Below are positions 35,236 to 43,889 of a DNA stretch of 64,000 nt, in pieces (the stretch's first letter is position 1; each line of letters starts with the position of its first letter). The stretch spans positions 1 through 64,000 of the forward strand of contig NZ_CATNVD010000006.1 of the NCBI RefSeq assembly GCF_951230155.1, read 5' to 3'. The notes under the pieces are model-generated. The model made no database searches and was not told the DNA's origin. It saw only the letters and a list, made by a program, of their open reading frames with translations. A program made the translations under genes and the position numbers. This stretch comes from Parablautia sp. Marseille-Q6255. GTDB lineage: Bacteria; Bacillota; Clostridia; Lachnospirales; Lachnospiraceae.

Positions 35236-36183
35236 ATGATTTTGGAAAAAAAGTTGCCCCCGATATTGGAAATAAGGGGATTACAGATATCATTTAAACA
35301 GTATGAAAAGGGATTTTCTCAGACAGAGCTTGAGGTGATCCGGGACCTGGATGTGTGCGTCCCTGCCGGGGAGATCGTGGCAGTGGTCGGTTCAAGCGGA
35401 TCGGGAAAGAGTCTGCTTGCACATGCAGTGCTCGGCATCCTGCCGTACAATGCTTCCGTAAAAGGAGAAATCCTCTATGACGGGGAAGCGCTTACAGAAA
35501 AAAGAGTAAAAAGGCTCCGCGGTGATGAGATCGTCCTTGTACCGCAGAGCACCGCGTATCTGGATCCTTTGATGAAGACAGGAGTCCAGATACGAAAAGG
35601 TAAAAAGGATGCGGCCTCAAAGGAAAGGCTGCATCAGATTTTTCGCGAGTATGAGCTGAAGCAGGAAGTGGAGGAGCAGTATCCCTTTGAGCTGTCCGGA
35701 GGTATGACGCGCCGCATTATGAATGCAACGGCTTTGATGGGGCATCCGCGTCTGGTGATCGCAGACGAGCCGACGCCGGGGCTTCATATTTCTGTTACAC
35801 GGCGGGCAATGGAGCACTTCAGAGAGCTGGCAGATATGGGAGCAGGCGTACTGCTGATCACGCATGACCTGGAGCTGGCAGTCGAGACGGCAGATCGCAT
35901 CGCTGTATTTTATGCAGGCTCTACACTTGAGGAAGTTCCTGCTTTAGCTTTTCAGTCGTGCGATACGCTGCATCATCCGTATTCCAGAGCATTATGGAAT
36001 GCGATGCCAAAGCATGGTTTTCAGCCGATCCCCGGCACACAGCCGTATGCCAGAGAAATGCCTCAGGGATGTCCATTTGGACCGCGCTGTCCAAAGTACA
36101 CACAGGAATGCAGCGAAAAGATTCCCTGGCGTCAGACCGGGGACGGACGGGTACGATGTATCCATGCAGAGGAAGCACAGTAA
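35236..36183 (+). CDS. Nickel/dipeptide-type ABC ATPase (NikD/DppD-like)
   Basis: The 315-residue ATPase has Walker A VGSSGSGKSLLA, signature ELSGGMTRRIMNATAL and Walker B LVIADEPTPGL. The C-terminal extension CPFGPRCPKYTQEC...RVRCIH carries four cysteines, as in oligopeptide ATPases where it holds an Fe-S cluster or zinc. The PQSTAYLDP Q-loop is typical. AGGAGC lies 4 bp before the ATG. It works with the shorter ATPase that follows. Confidence 0.9.
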   Translation: MILEKKLPPILEIRGLQISFKQYEKGFSQTELEVIRDLDVCVPAGEIVAVVGSSGSGKSLLAHAVLGILPYNASVKGEILYDGEALTEKRVKRLRGDEIVLVPQSTAYLDPLMKTGVQIRKGKKDAASKERLHQIFREYELKQEVEEQYPFELSGGMTRRIMNATALMGHPRLVIADEPTPGLHISVTRRAMEHFRELADMGAGVLLITHDLELAVETADRIAVFYAGSTLEEVPALAFQSCDTLHHPYSRALWNAMPKHGFQPIPGTQPYAREMPQGCPFGPRCPKYTQECSEKIPWRQTGDGRVRCIHAEEAQ

Positions 36184-36255
36184 GATACCGTGAACAAAAA
36201 AATCACCGGAAATGGCAGCGAGGATTACAGTTTGCGGGATATGGCAGGAAAGTGA

Positions 36256-36867
36256 GTGACAGACATGATATTACAGGCAAAGAACGTTTCATTTCAATAC
36301 AAAGAGAACGCGCCACTGGTGCTCCAGAACATATCATTTGAAGTAAAAGAAGGGGAGCGTGTCGGACTGCGCGGCAAGAGCGGGATTGGAAAGACAACGC
36401 TCTGCCGGCTTCTGGCAGGATATGAGAAGCCGCACAGCGGCGAAGTCCTTCTGGATGGCAGGCCAGTGACAGAGTATCGCGGCTACTGTCCTGTGCAGAT
36501 GGTCTGGCAGCACCCCGAACAGGCAGTCAATCCGCGCAGGCGGATGTATACGGTACTCGAAGAGGGGGATGGCATCCCCCAGGAGATGACCGCAAAGCTC
36601 GGGATCGAGGAGGCGTGGAAGCAGCGCTTTCCCGCAGAGCTTTCAGGAGGAGAGCTGCAGCGCTTCTGTATTGCGCGTGCGCTGGGAAAAAGAACGAGGA
36701 TCCTTCTGGCAGACGAGATCAGTACCATGCTGGATCTGATCACACAGAGCCAGATCTGGACGTTCCTGCTGGAGGAAGCGAAGCGCAGAAACCTCGGCAT
36801 GGTCGTTGTGAGTCACAGTGATGACCTGCTTGACCGGATATGTACGAGGATTGTGGAGATCGGTTGA
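36256..36867 (+). CDS. Nickel/dipeptide-type ABC ATPase, short form (NikE/DppF-like)
   Basis: The 203-residue protein is a bare ATPase domain with Walker A LRGKSGIGKTTLCRLL, signature ELSGGELQRFCIARAL and Walker B ILLADEISTMLD. It lacks the C-terminal Cys-rich extension of its partner and of usual DppF proteins, which have over 300 residues; here it ends just after the His-switch VVSHSDD. The start may be the GTG given or an ATG 9 bp later. It closes the importer operon. Confidence 0.88.
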   Translation: MTDMILQAKNVSFQYKENAPLVLQNISFEVKEGERVGLRGKSGIGKTTLCRLLAGYEKPHSGEVLLDGRPVTEYRGYCPVQMVWQHPEQAVNPRRRMYTVLEEGDGIPQEMTAKLGIEEAWKQRFPAELSGGELQRFCIARALGKRTRILLADEISTMLDLITQSQIWTFLLEEAKRRNLGMVVVSHSDDLLDRICTRIVEIG

Positions 36868-37166
36868 GAAAAAGATTGGTTTCAGAATAAAATTTCCCAT
36901 TTATATTAAAAAATGATCGGTAAACAATCGCTACTTTCATTTACTGTCGTAATAATGAAATGATGAAAGCAGCCGAAGTACTTGTGGGGATCGTGATAGG
37001 TCTGTTAGGAGTATATTTGTTTCTTTCCAGTGGTCAGGACGTATTCTGAATAAGATCACAGTCAAAATGTACACAAATGACAAGAAAACAAGTGATAAAA
37101 TAGATAGTTTTATGTTATTGGATGAAAAAACAGTGTGAAAAAAATAAAAATATACAAAAATAGTGA
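36868..37166. other. AT-rich intergenic region
   Basis: Between the importer and the ROK gene the DNA turns markedly AT-rich. A 29-codon frame (36960-37049) could encode a small one-helix membrane peptide (VLVGIVIGLLGVYLFL), but it has no ribosome site and is not called a gene. A short inverted repeat CTTTCAT/ATGAAAG lies at 36934-36969. The ROK promoter follows. Nothing else is seen. Confidence 0.6.
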
Positions 37167-37223
37167 TTGACAGGCAAGCGAAATAGTGATACTCTGTAGT
37201 TAGATTAATTAATAACATCACAG
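37167..37223 (+). promoter_or_regulatory. ROK gene promoter and 18-bp operator motif
   Basis: TTGACA (37167-37172) is followed after 17 bp by TACTCT (37190-37195), a TAnnnT-type -10. Just past the expected start lies TAATTAATAACATCACAG (37206-37223), which occurs again in front of the importer operon. Position at the start site fits a repressor operator, and the ROK protein is the natural candidate. Confidence 0.6.
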
Positions 37224-37231
37224 GAGAAAAG

Positions 37232-38428
37232 ATGTCTTCAATAAGAGTACAGCATCAGGCAGGATTAAAATCAAATAATTGCAGAATCGTTCTTCGCTTG
37301 CTGAGGGACAATCGTCATAAGATGATTTCGCGGGCGGATCTGGCTAAAGAGACAGAAATGAGTCCGACCAGTATCACACGTTTGATCCGACAGCTGCTGG
37401 ATCTGGATCTGGTATGCCAGAATGAAGCTTTTTCAAAAGGAACAGGCGTGGGGCGTAATGGTATTCAGGTCAGCATTAATCCTGACGCATTTTATAGTAT
37501 GGGACTGTCAATCGACAGTGACTATGTAAAAGTGTGTATTATCAATTGCGTAGATGAGGTTTTGGCGGAAACTGAGGAGGCGTTAGAAGAACGCTATTAC
37601 GATCCTGCAGAGTTGCTTAAAAAGGCAAAAGATATGCTGGATCATCTGATTTTGCGCTATCATATCAGGAGAGATAAGGTACAGGCACTTGGCGTAGCAT
37701 GTGTAGGAAATGTTGATCACGTCAGAGGTTACAGCCATTTTGCATCTCAGATGGGATGGCATGATGTGGATCTTGCATTGCTTGTGTATCAGGTTTTTGG
37801 CATGGATGCATGTATTGACAACGATGTGAAGATGGCATTGATCGGTGCAACGTATCAGTTCGCACATATGCGGAATTCAGACAGCGTATATGTATCCATT
37901 GGGGCAGGGGTCGGAGCTTCTATTATGTATGATGGAAAGATGGTACGTGGACGAAACAACGCTGTTGGGGAAGTAGGACATACTCATTTTGCAGATGAAG
38001 GCCGTCAGTGTGTCTGTGGTAGAAAGGATTGTGCTTATACTTATATCTCAACCCCGGCGTTATTGGAAATGTGCAAAAAGTGTGGGCACCCGATGGACAA
38101 CTTGGAAGCCCTGGCAAAAGCGATTGATGCAGGAGAAGGATGGACAAGACCAATTATAGATCAGTATACAAAATATCTTTCTATATTTATTGCCGACATG
38201 GTTTATATTTATAATCCAGAGTACTTGCTGGTAGGAGGGGAACTGATCACATCACATCCAGTGTTTTTTGAGCAGATGCAGAGTAAAGTACAGGAAAGCA
38301 TCATACATGATAATCTGGCGTCAAAAGTTGTAATAAAGAAAAGAGAGCTGAAGAACAATGCTGCACTCGGGGCAGCGTGCGCCGCAAATGAGCAGCATGT
38401 GCTTCAGATTATCGAATCATATGAATAA
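37232..38428 (+). CDS. ROK family transcriptional regulator
   Basis: The 398-residue protein has an N-terminal winged helix (ISRADLAKETEMSPTSITRLIRQLLDLDLV) and a ROK sugar-kinase-like domain with SIGAGVGASIMYDGKMVRGRNN and the zinc site GHTHFADEGRQCVCGRKDC. Such XylR/NagC-like proteins repress sugar genes and let go on binding a sugar or sugar phosphate. It is followed by its own terminator and then by the ABC importer operon that shares its 18-bp motif. The codon use is AT-richer than in the preceding genes. Confidence 0.93.
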   Translation: MSSIRVQHQAGLKSNNCRIVLRLLRDNRHKMISRADLAKETEMSPTSITRLIRQLLDLDLVCQNEAFSKGTGVGRNGIQVSINPDAFYSMGLSIDSDYVKVCIINCVDEVLAETEEALEERYYDPAELLKKAKDMLDHLILRYHIRRDKVQALGVACVGNVDHVRGYSHFASQMGWHDVDLALLVYQVFGMDACIDNDVKMALIGATYQFAHMRNSDSVYVSIGAGVGASIMYDGKMVRGRNNAVGEVGHTHFADEGRQCVCGRKDCAYTYISTPALLEMCKKCGHPMDNLEALAKAIDAGEGWTRPIIDQYTKYLSIFIADMVYIYNPEYLLVGGELITSHPVFFEQMQSKVQESIIHDNLASKVVIKKRELKNNAALGAACAANEQHVLQIIESYE

Positions 38429-38434
38429 TTATAG

Positions 38435-38509
38435 AGTTTAATGAATTTGTGTGTGGCATCTTCATTAGCTTGAGGCTGAGCTACATATCAGATTCATTAA
38501 ACTTTTTTT
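38435..38509 (+). terminator. Terminator of the ROK regulator gene
   Basis: AGTTTAATGAAT (38435-38446) pairs perfectly with ATTCATTAAACT (38492-38503), followed by seven T. An inner stem TAGCT/AGCTA lies in the long loop. It separates regulator transcription from the downstream operon. Confidence 0.85.
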
Positions 38510-38514
38510 CATAG

Positions 38515-38532
38515 TAATTAATAACATCACAG
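38515..38532 (+). promoter_or_regulatory. Second copy of the 18-bp operator motif
   Basis: TAATTAATAACATCACAG is identical over 18 bp to the motif at 37206-37223 and stands 74 bp before the binding-protein gene, directly after the ROK terminator. A good -35/-10 pair is not visible here, so the promoter of the operon is uncertain. The duplicated site strongly suggests shared control of regulator and operon. Confidence 0.7.
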
Positions 38533-38606
38533 AAGAAATAAATGGAAAAATGTGGAAATTAAAGGAGAAGATTCCTTTAATAATAAAAAGAAGAGAGGTA
38601 GAAGGT

Positions 38607-39629
38607 ATGAGTAAAAGAAGGTTAGCAACAGTATTGGCGGCGGCAACAGTGATTACTTCTGTTATGGCTCCGGTTGGTGTATCGGCTGACGAACCAGAGT
38701 TCAAGATTGGTATCGCTTTTGCAAATGAAAATGCACAAAGATGGCATTACGATGAGAAGTTCATGGTAGAGACCATTGAAGCGGCCGGCGGGGAGGCGCT
38801 TGTTCAGTGGGCAAACTATGATCAGACAAAACAGGAAAATCAGATTGATAATCTACTGACACAGGGAATAGACGCATTGATTTTTATTGCAGTCAGCTCC
38901 AATATGTCATCGACAGTCGAGAAGGTAAAAGCAGAAGGAATTCCAGTTGTATGTTACGACAATTTTGTGCAGGACGCACCACTTGATGTTTATCTGGACC
39001 GTGATAATAAAGAAGCAGGTAAGCTTCAGATGCAGTCTGCAATGGATGCGATTGGCGGAAAAGGAAAAATTGCCATTATCCATGGGGAGCCGACCTCCAG
39101 TGTGGTTCTTGGAATGAAGGAAGGCTATGATGAAGTGTTGAAAGAATATCCAGATGTGGAGGTTGTGCTGGAGCAGTACTGCGAAGCATACAGTGCGGAA
39201 AAAGCATTAAAATATGCAGAAAACGCACTTTCAGCAAATAATGATGATATTGATGCAATCGTATGTACGGCAGATGTACTCACGCTTGGTATTCTTCCCG
39301 CACTTGAATCAGCGGGCATTGCAGGCGATGTTTACCTGACAGGAATGGACTGTGAAGTAGCTGCAATGCAGGCAGTTAATCAGGGAAAGATCGGTATTGA
39401 TATCTGGACTAAGATAGATGAGTGCGCAACGAGGGCTGCAGAGTGTGCAATCTCACTTGTAAAGGGGGAAGAGATTGAAGCAGACGAGATGGTAAAAAAT
39501 GGAGAGTATGAGGTGCCAAAGATTTTTGTACCGATTGTAGGAGTCACAAAAGATAATCTGGAAGAATGGGCAACAGAAATTGCTCCTGAGGGCTGGATTA
39601 CGATGGATCAGATTACGGCAGAGGAGTAA
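38607..39629 (+). CDS. Sugar-type ABC substrate-binding protein (XylF-like)
   Basis: The 340-residue periplasmic-binding protein has a signal peptide (LATVLAAATVITSVMAPVGVSA) and the type I fold with FKIGIAFANENAQRWHYDEKFM, ALIFIAVSSNMSSTVEKVKAEGIPVVCYDN and YLTGMDCEVAAMQAV, most like XylF. No lipobox cysteine is present. The ligand is probably a sugar or sugar derivative, but the partner genes suggest a compound with peptide-like bonds. The ATG follows GAGAGGTAGAAGG; an upstream frame extension is not supported. Confidence 0.9.
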   Translation: MSKRRLATVLAAATVITSVMAPVGVSADEPEFKIGIAFANENAQRWHYDEKFMVETIEAAGGEALVQWANYDQTKQENQIDNLLTQGIDALIFIAVSSNMSSTVEKVKAEGIPVVCYDNFVQDAPLDVYLDRDNKEAGKLQMQSAMDAIGGKGKIAIIHGEPTSSVVLGMKEGYDEVLKEYPDVEVVLEQYCEAYSAEKALKYAENALSANNDDIDAIVCTADVLTLGILPALESAGIAGDVYLTGMDCEVAAMQAVNQGKIGIDIWTKIDECATRAAECAISLVKGEEIEADEMVKNGEYEVPKIFVPIVGVTKDNLEEWATEIAPEGWITMDQITAEE

Positions 39630-39710
39630 TGAAAATCAGCCAGAGAAGGTAGAGGATATGTGGCGGGCTGTATATATGCGGCCCGTCATGAGAAAAGAGA
39701 GGTGGACAAG

Positions 39711-41243
39711 TTGGAAAAAAATAAAACAATTCTCGTCCTGAAAAATTTAACAAAAGAATTTCCAGGGGTTCGTGCTGTTTCAGACGCTTCTCTGGAAATA
39801 AAAACGGGGGAAGTACATTCTATCGTAGGTGGTAATGGGGCAGGAAAGTCGACACTAATGAAAATGCTGGCAGGAGTTTATGCGTATGATACTTTTGCGG
39901 GGACGATAGAATTAAATGGAGAGAAGTGTGAATTTAAAAATATTTTGGAAGCTCAGAAAAAAGGAATTGCTATGATTCCACAGGATCTGAATATGATGGA
40001 AGAGCTGTCTGTTGCAGAAAATCTGTTCCTTGATAAATATCCAGTCAAGCATGGTATGGTGGATTATCGTACAATGTACAGTGAAACGCAGAGGATTATT
40101 GATGAGTTCGGGCTGCATGTCAGCCCGCAGACAAAAGTAAAGGAAATAGGAATTGCACAAAAGCAGCTGATTGTTATCGCGAGAGCCATGTATAACGATG
40201 TTAAAGTATTGCTGCTAGATGAGCCGACTGCGACACTTTCTGACAAAGAATGTAAGATTTTGTTTCAGAAGGTAGATGAGATGAAGAAGAAAAATATCGC
40301 ATGTATCTATATTTCACATCGACTGGAAGAGGTGAAAGAAATTTCAGATGTTATCACTGTTATGCGAGATGGAGAAATTGTAGGTACAGCACCGAATGTA
40401 GATATGGACGAAAAACGTATTGTTTCTCTAATGGTGGGGCGAGATGTGGATGAAGTATATCCCGAGCATGATCGTACACCCGAGGAAGTGATTCTTTCTA
40501 TAAAAAATGTCACGATCAAAGATCCACGGACAGAAAATAAGCTAGTGGTTGATCATGTGTCCTTTGATGTCAGGAAGGGTGAAATCCTTTCACTTTACGG
40601 GCTTGTAGGAGCTGGACGCAGTGAGACAGCTCTTGCAATGCTCGGAGCATACAACGGAGCAGTGACATGTGAAATGGAATTGAAGGGAAAGCCGATACGG
40701 ATATTGTCTCCCAGTGATGCTGTAAAATATAAGATTGGTTATCTTCCTGAGGATAGAAAGCGGCAGGGAGTTGTAGATATTGCAAGTGTAGGTCACAACA
40801 TTACAATGTCAAGTTTGTCGGAACTTTCCAGATATTCGGTTTTGAACCATGAGAAAGAAAGAGAGATGATCCAGGATGTGATACAGCGCCTTGCGATTAA
40901 AACACCTACCCCGGAAACATTGGTACGTAATATGAGTGGTGGAAATGCCCAGAAATGTGTGCTCGGTCGGTGGATAGCAGCCAATTCAGAGATTTTGATT
41001 TTGGATGAAGCGACTCAGGGGATAGATGTGGAAGCAAAAACACAGATTTACCATATTATGGATGAGTTAGCTAAAAGTGGAAAAGCAATTATTTTTATAT
41101 CCTCTGATCTATCAGAGGTAATGGGAATTTCAGATCGGATTCTGACTATGCGACATGGAAAAGTTGTAAATATAACAGATGGAAAGAGAGCCCAGAGAAA
41201 TAAGATTTTATGGGAAGCTACTGTGGGAAATAAGGAGGAATAG
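39711..41243 (+). CDS. Sugar-type ABC ATPase with two nucleotide domains (XylG-like)
   Basis: The 510-residue protein has two fused ATPase domains. Domain 1 has Walker A VGGNGAGKSTLM and Walker B VLLLDEPTATLS; domain 2 has the altered Walker A GLVGAGRSETA, signature MSGGNAQKCVLGRWI and Walker B ILILDEATQGID, the usual pattern of the RbsA/XylG/MglA group. The TTG start is chosen because AGGTGG lies 5 bp upstream and the frame before it is unlike the family. It is 2 bp from the permease gene. Confidence 0.92.
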   Translation: MEKNKTILVLKNLTKEFPGVRAVSDASLEIKTGEVHSIVGGNGAGKSTLMKMLAGVYAYDTFAGTIELNGEKCEFKNILEAQKKGIAMIPQDLNMMEELSVAENLFLDKYPVKHGMVDYRTMYSETQRIIDEFGLHVSPQTKVKEIGIAQKQLIVIARAMYNDVKVLLLDEPTATLSDKECKILFQKVDEMKKKNIACIYISHRLEEVKEISDVITVMRDGEIVGTAPNVDMDEKRIVSLMVGRDVDEVYPEHDRTPEEVILSIKNVTIKDPRTENKLVVDHVSFDVRKGEILSLYGLVGAGRSETALAMLGAYNGAVTCEMELKGKPIRILSPSDAVKYKIGYLPEDRKRQGVVDIASVGHNITMSSLSELSRYSVLNHEKEREMIQDVIQRLAIKTPTPETLVRNMSGGNAQKCVLGRWIAANSEILILDEATQGIDVEAKTQIYHIMDELAKSGKAIIFISSDLSEVMGISDRILTMRHGKVVNITDGKRAQRNKILWEATVGNKEE

Positions 41244-41245
41244 GG

Positions 41246-42394
41246 ATGGAAGCAAAAAATAAAGCGATTTTAAAAAAAGTGGGAATTATTGCCGCTTTGG
41301 GAATACTTGTGATTATTTTTAATCAGCTTACAGATAACGCTTTTGGTTCACAGAGAAACCTGATCATGCTGTTAAAGCAGGCTTCTGTTTTAATGATCCT
41401 CACTTCCAGCCTTATGATGCTGCTGATTGAGAAAAACTTTGATTTAAGCGGTGGTTCCGGTGTATATCTGGCAGGGACAATCTGTGCTTTGATGATTGTA
41501 AAAAGTGGGATCAGTATGTACATAGCCATTCCAGTTACGTTGGTGCTCGGTGTATTTATGGGAAGCATCAATGGATTTTTCATTGGTTATCTCGGCCTTC
41601 CGGCATTTATTGTTACGCTGGCAGCACAGCAGATTTTCCGGGGCATCGGTTATACGCTAACAGATTGTGCAACAGTAGGTCCTATGCCTTCGGAGTTTAC
41701 AGCGATTTCTGAAACATTTATTTCCTCGTATGTATCAGTGGCAATTATACTTGTGATTCTAGCTGCTTTTATTGTGAGTCATCTGAAAAAGTATCGGGCA
41801 ATGGGGGCATGGTATGGAGGAAGAACAAAACTGATTGAAAATATTGCTTTGGCATCAGCAGTAGCGGCAGTACTTAGCTGGATGTTTATGGGATACCGTG
41901 GCTGCCCGATGGCTGTTGTGATCGCAACAGTTGTAGCATTTGCGGCGCACTTAATCACAACGAAAACTGTATACGGTCGACATGTATATTTAATTGGTGG
42001 AAATGTTGAAGCAGCAAGACTAGCAGGGATTAATACATCAAAAAGAATTTTTCAGTCATACCTGTTTGAAGGGCTGATGTACGGTATTGGCGGTATCGTT
42101 CTGACGGCGCGCCTGGGAGGTGCAGCTTCTACTGGTGGTAATCTTCTGGAGCTAGATGCAGTGGCGGCAGCATGTATTGGTGGTGTCAGCATGAACGGAG
42201 GCGTAGGAACCGTTCTTGGTGCAGCTTGCGGTGTCATCATTCTGACAGCGATTGATAATGTAATGAGCCTGATGAATATATCTTCTTATTTACAGATGGT
42301 AATTAAAGGAATTATTTTACTGTTGGCAATCTGCATTGACCTGTATACAAATAAAGCAAAGTTTAGATTTAAATTAAATAAAAAAGAAAAATAA
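41246..42394 (+). CDS. Sugar-type ABC permease (XylH-like)
   Basis: The 382-residue protein has about ten membrane helices, a conserved NFDLSGGSGVYLAGT-like segment (KNFDLSGGSGVYLAG), the GLPAFIVTLAAQQIFRGIGYTLT helix and LDAVAAACIGGVSMNGGVGTVLGA, all typical of the XylH/RbsC family. It forms a transporter with the flanking ATPase and binding protein. The size is that of XylH rather than RbsC. Confidence 0.93.
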   Translation: MEAKNKAILKKVGIIAALGILVIIFNQLTDNAFGSQRNLIMLLKQASVLMILTSSLMMLLIEKNFDLSGGSGVYLAGTICALMIVKSGISMYIAIPVTLVLGVFMGSINGFFIGYLGLPAFIVTLAAQQIFRGIGYTLTDCATVGPMPSEFTAISETFISSYVSVAIILVILAAFIVSHLKKYRAMGAWYGGRTKLIENIALASAVAAVLSWMFMGYRGCPMAVVIATVVAFAAHLITTKTVYGRHVYLIGGNVEAARLAGINTSKRIFQSYLFEGLMYGIGGIVLTARLGGAASTGGNLLELDAVAAACIGGVSMNGGVGTVLGAACGVIILTAIDNVMSLMNISSYLQMVIKGIILLLAICIDLYTNKAKFRFKLNKKEK

Positions 42395-42420
42395 AAATTA
42401 AGAATATGAGGTGAAAAAGT

Positions 42421-43863
42421 ATGAAAGTTGCATTAGGAATGTTTTATCATGAGGCAAATTCTTTCAATCCCAAGATGGTGGAAAAGGATGATTTTGTGTA
42501 TGTGGAAGGGCAAGAGGTTATTGACCGTATGTTTGCAAGTGAGGTATTTCAGGACGCTAACGCAGAGCTTGTGCCGTTGATTTACTGTAATACACTTCCA
42601 AACGGTATTGTCAGACGGGAAGCGTATGATTTTTATTCCAACCGGATTTTGGAGATTCTGTCTGAGAATAAGGATGTGGATGGCGTGATGCTGCATTTGC
42701 ATGGCAGCATGGAAGTCGAAGGTTTGGGTTCTGGTGAATATGATCTTCTGAAAAAAATCCGTCAGCTGTTAGGTCCTGACGTAATCATTGGGATCGCACT
42801 TGACGCACATGCGAATACTCATCCGGAATTCTGCAAACTGGTCAACGCAGTGAGAAATTACAGAACGATTCCCCATACCGATCAGAATGTGACAGAACAG
42901 ACCGTAGCAAGGCATATGGTAAAATGTATACAGGAGGGAAGAAAGACCGTCCCTCAATTTGTCAGACTGCCTTATGCAATCCATGCGGAGAAAGCGACTA
43001 TGGCAACCTGGCCGTTGAGTGAAATCTATGAAAAATTATGGAAACTGGAAGAAAGACAAGAGGTAGCAATCGCGACACTTGGGATCGGTATGATGTGGTG
43101 TGATTGTGAGACACTTGCAACGAATGTGGCAGTGACACCATCAAAAGAAGAATATACAGATTATTGTAAAGCTCTGGCAAAGGAACTGGCAGATTATGTG
43201 TATGGCTTACGGGACAGTTTTGATTTTGAACAGCTTCCGCTTTCGCCGCATGAAGCAGCCAGATATTCTGTTCGATTTGAAGGGACGCCAGTATATGTAT
43301 CTGATTCTGGAGATAACACGACTGGAGGGGCAGTGGGAGACCATACAATCATGCTGCGTGAGTACTTAAATCTCAGAGAATACTACGGTAAAAAAATTTT
43401 GGTGACAACGATATGGGATGAAAATGCGCTGGCAGTTTGTATGGAGCATAAAGAAGGAGATGAGATAGAGATTTCAATTGGCCATGATTATGATGAAAAC
43501 ACAAAGGCTGTTCTTGTAAAAGGAAAGATTAAGAAAAAAGGAAAGCTGCGTGGTTATATGGGATGCGAAGATGATGAAGTAGGAGACGTGGTTACAATTG
43601 AGACAGAGCATGTAGATATTGTACTTTGCGGTCATGCGGGTTCATTTATTTCAGTAAGACATTTTACAGATGGTGCAGGATTGAATATGGATGACTATCA
43701 GGTAATAGTGGTAAAGCAGGGATATTTATTCGCTGAGTTGCGTAAACTTGCAAAACTTGCGATTCTGGCATTGACACCGGGAGGGACACATCAGTTAGTG
43801 GAAAACCTGGAATATCATAATATAAAGCCTCCTGTATATCCACTGCAGTATGTTCCAAAATAA
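42421..43863 (+). CDS. M81 family metallopeptidase (MlrC-like)
   Basis: The 480-residue protein carries the M81 pattern: GMFYHEANSF (H10, E11), LHLHGSM (91-97), LDAHANT (127-133), RTIPHTD (148-154) and DSGDNTTGGAVGDHT (295-309). The Asp/His residues are those expected to bind zinc. MlrC itself opens linearised microcystin in Sphingomonas, and many homologues have unknown substrates. It follows the sugar permease by 26 bp and precedes two M24-like genes in the same operon. The role is probably hydrolysis of an amide bond in the imported compound. Confidence 0.9.
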   Translation: MKVALGMFYHEANSFNPKMVEKDDFVYVEGQEVIDRMFASEVFQDANAELVPLIYCNTLPNGIVRREAYDFYSNRILEILSENKDVDGVMLHLHGSMEVEGLGSGEYDLLKKIRQLLGPDVIIGIALDAHANTHPEFCKLVNAVRNYRTIPHTDQNVTEQTVARHMVKCIQEGRKTVPQFVRLPYAIHAEKATMATWPLSEIYEKLWKLEERQEVAIATLGIGMMWCDCETLATNVAVTPSKEEYTDYCKALAKELADYVYGLRDSFDFEQLPLSPHEAARYSVRFEGTPVYVSDSGDNTTGGAVGDHTIMLREYLNLREYYGKKILVTTIWDENALAVCMEHKEGDEIEISIGHDYDENTKAVLVKGKIKKKGKLRGYMGCEDDEVGDVVTIETEHVDIVLCGHAGSFISVRHFTDGAGLNMDDYQVIVVKQGYLFAELRKLAKLAILALTPGGTHQLVENLEYHNIKPPVYPLQYVPK

Positions 43864-43889
43864 CTGAGCTCTGAAAGGTTATATACTTT

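Noticed and set aside
36960-37049. 29-residue single-helix membrane peptide in the gap before the ROK gene
   Set aside because: Hydrophobic and in frame, but without a Shine-Dalgarno site or promoter of its own; could be chance in AT-rich DNA.
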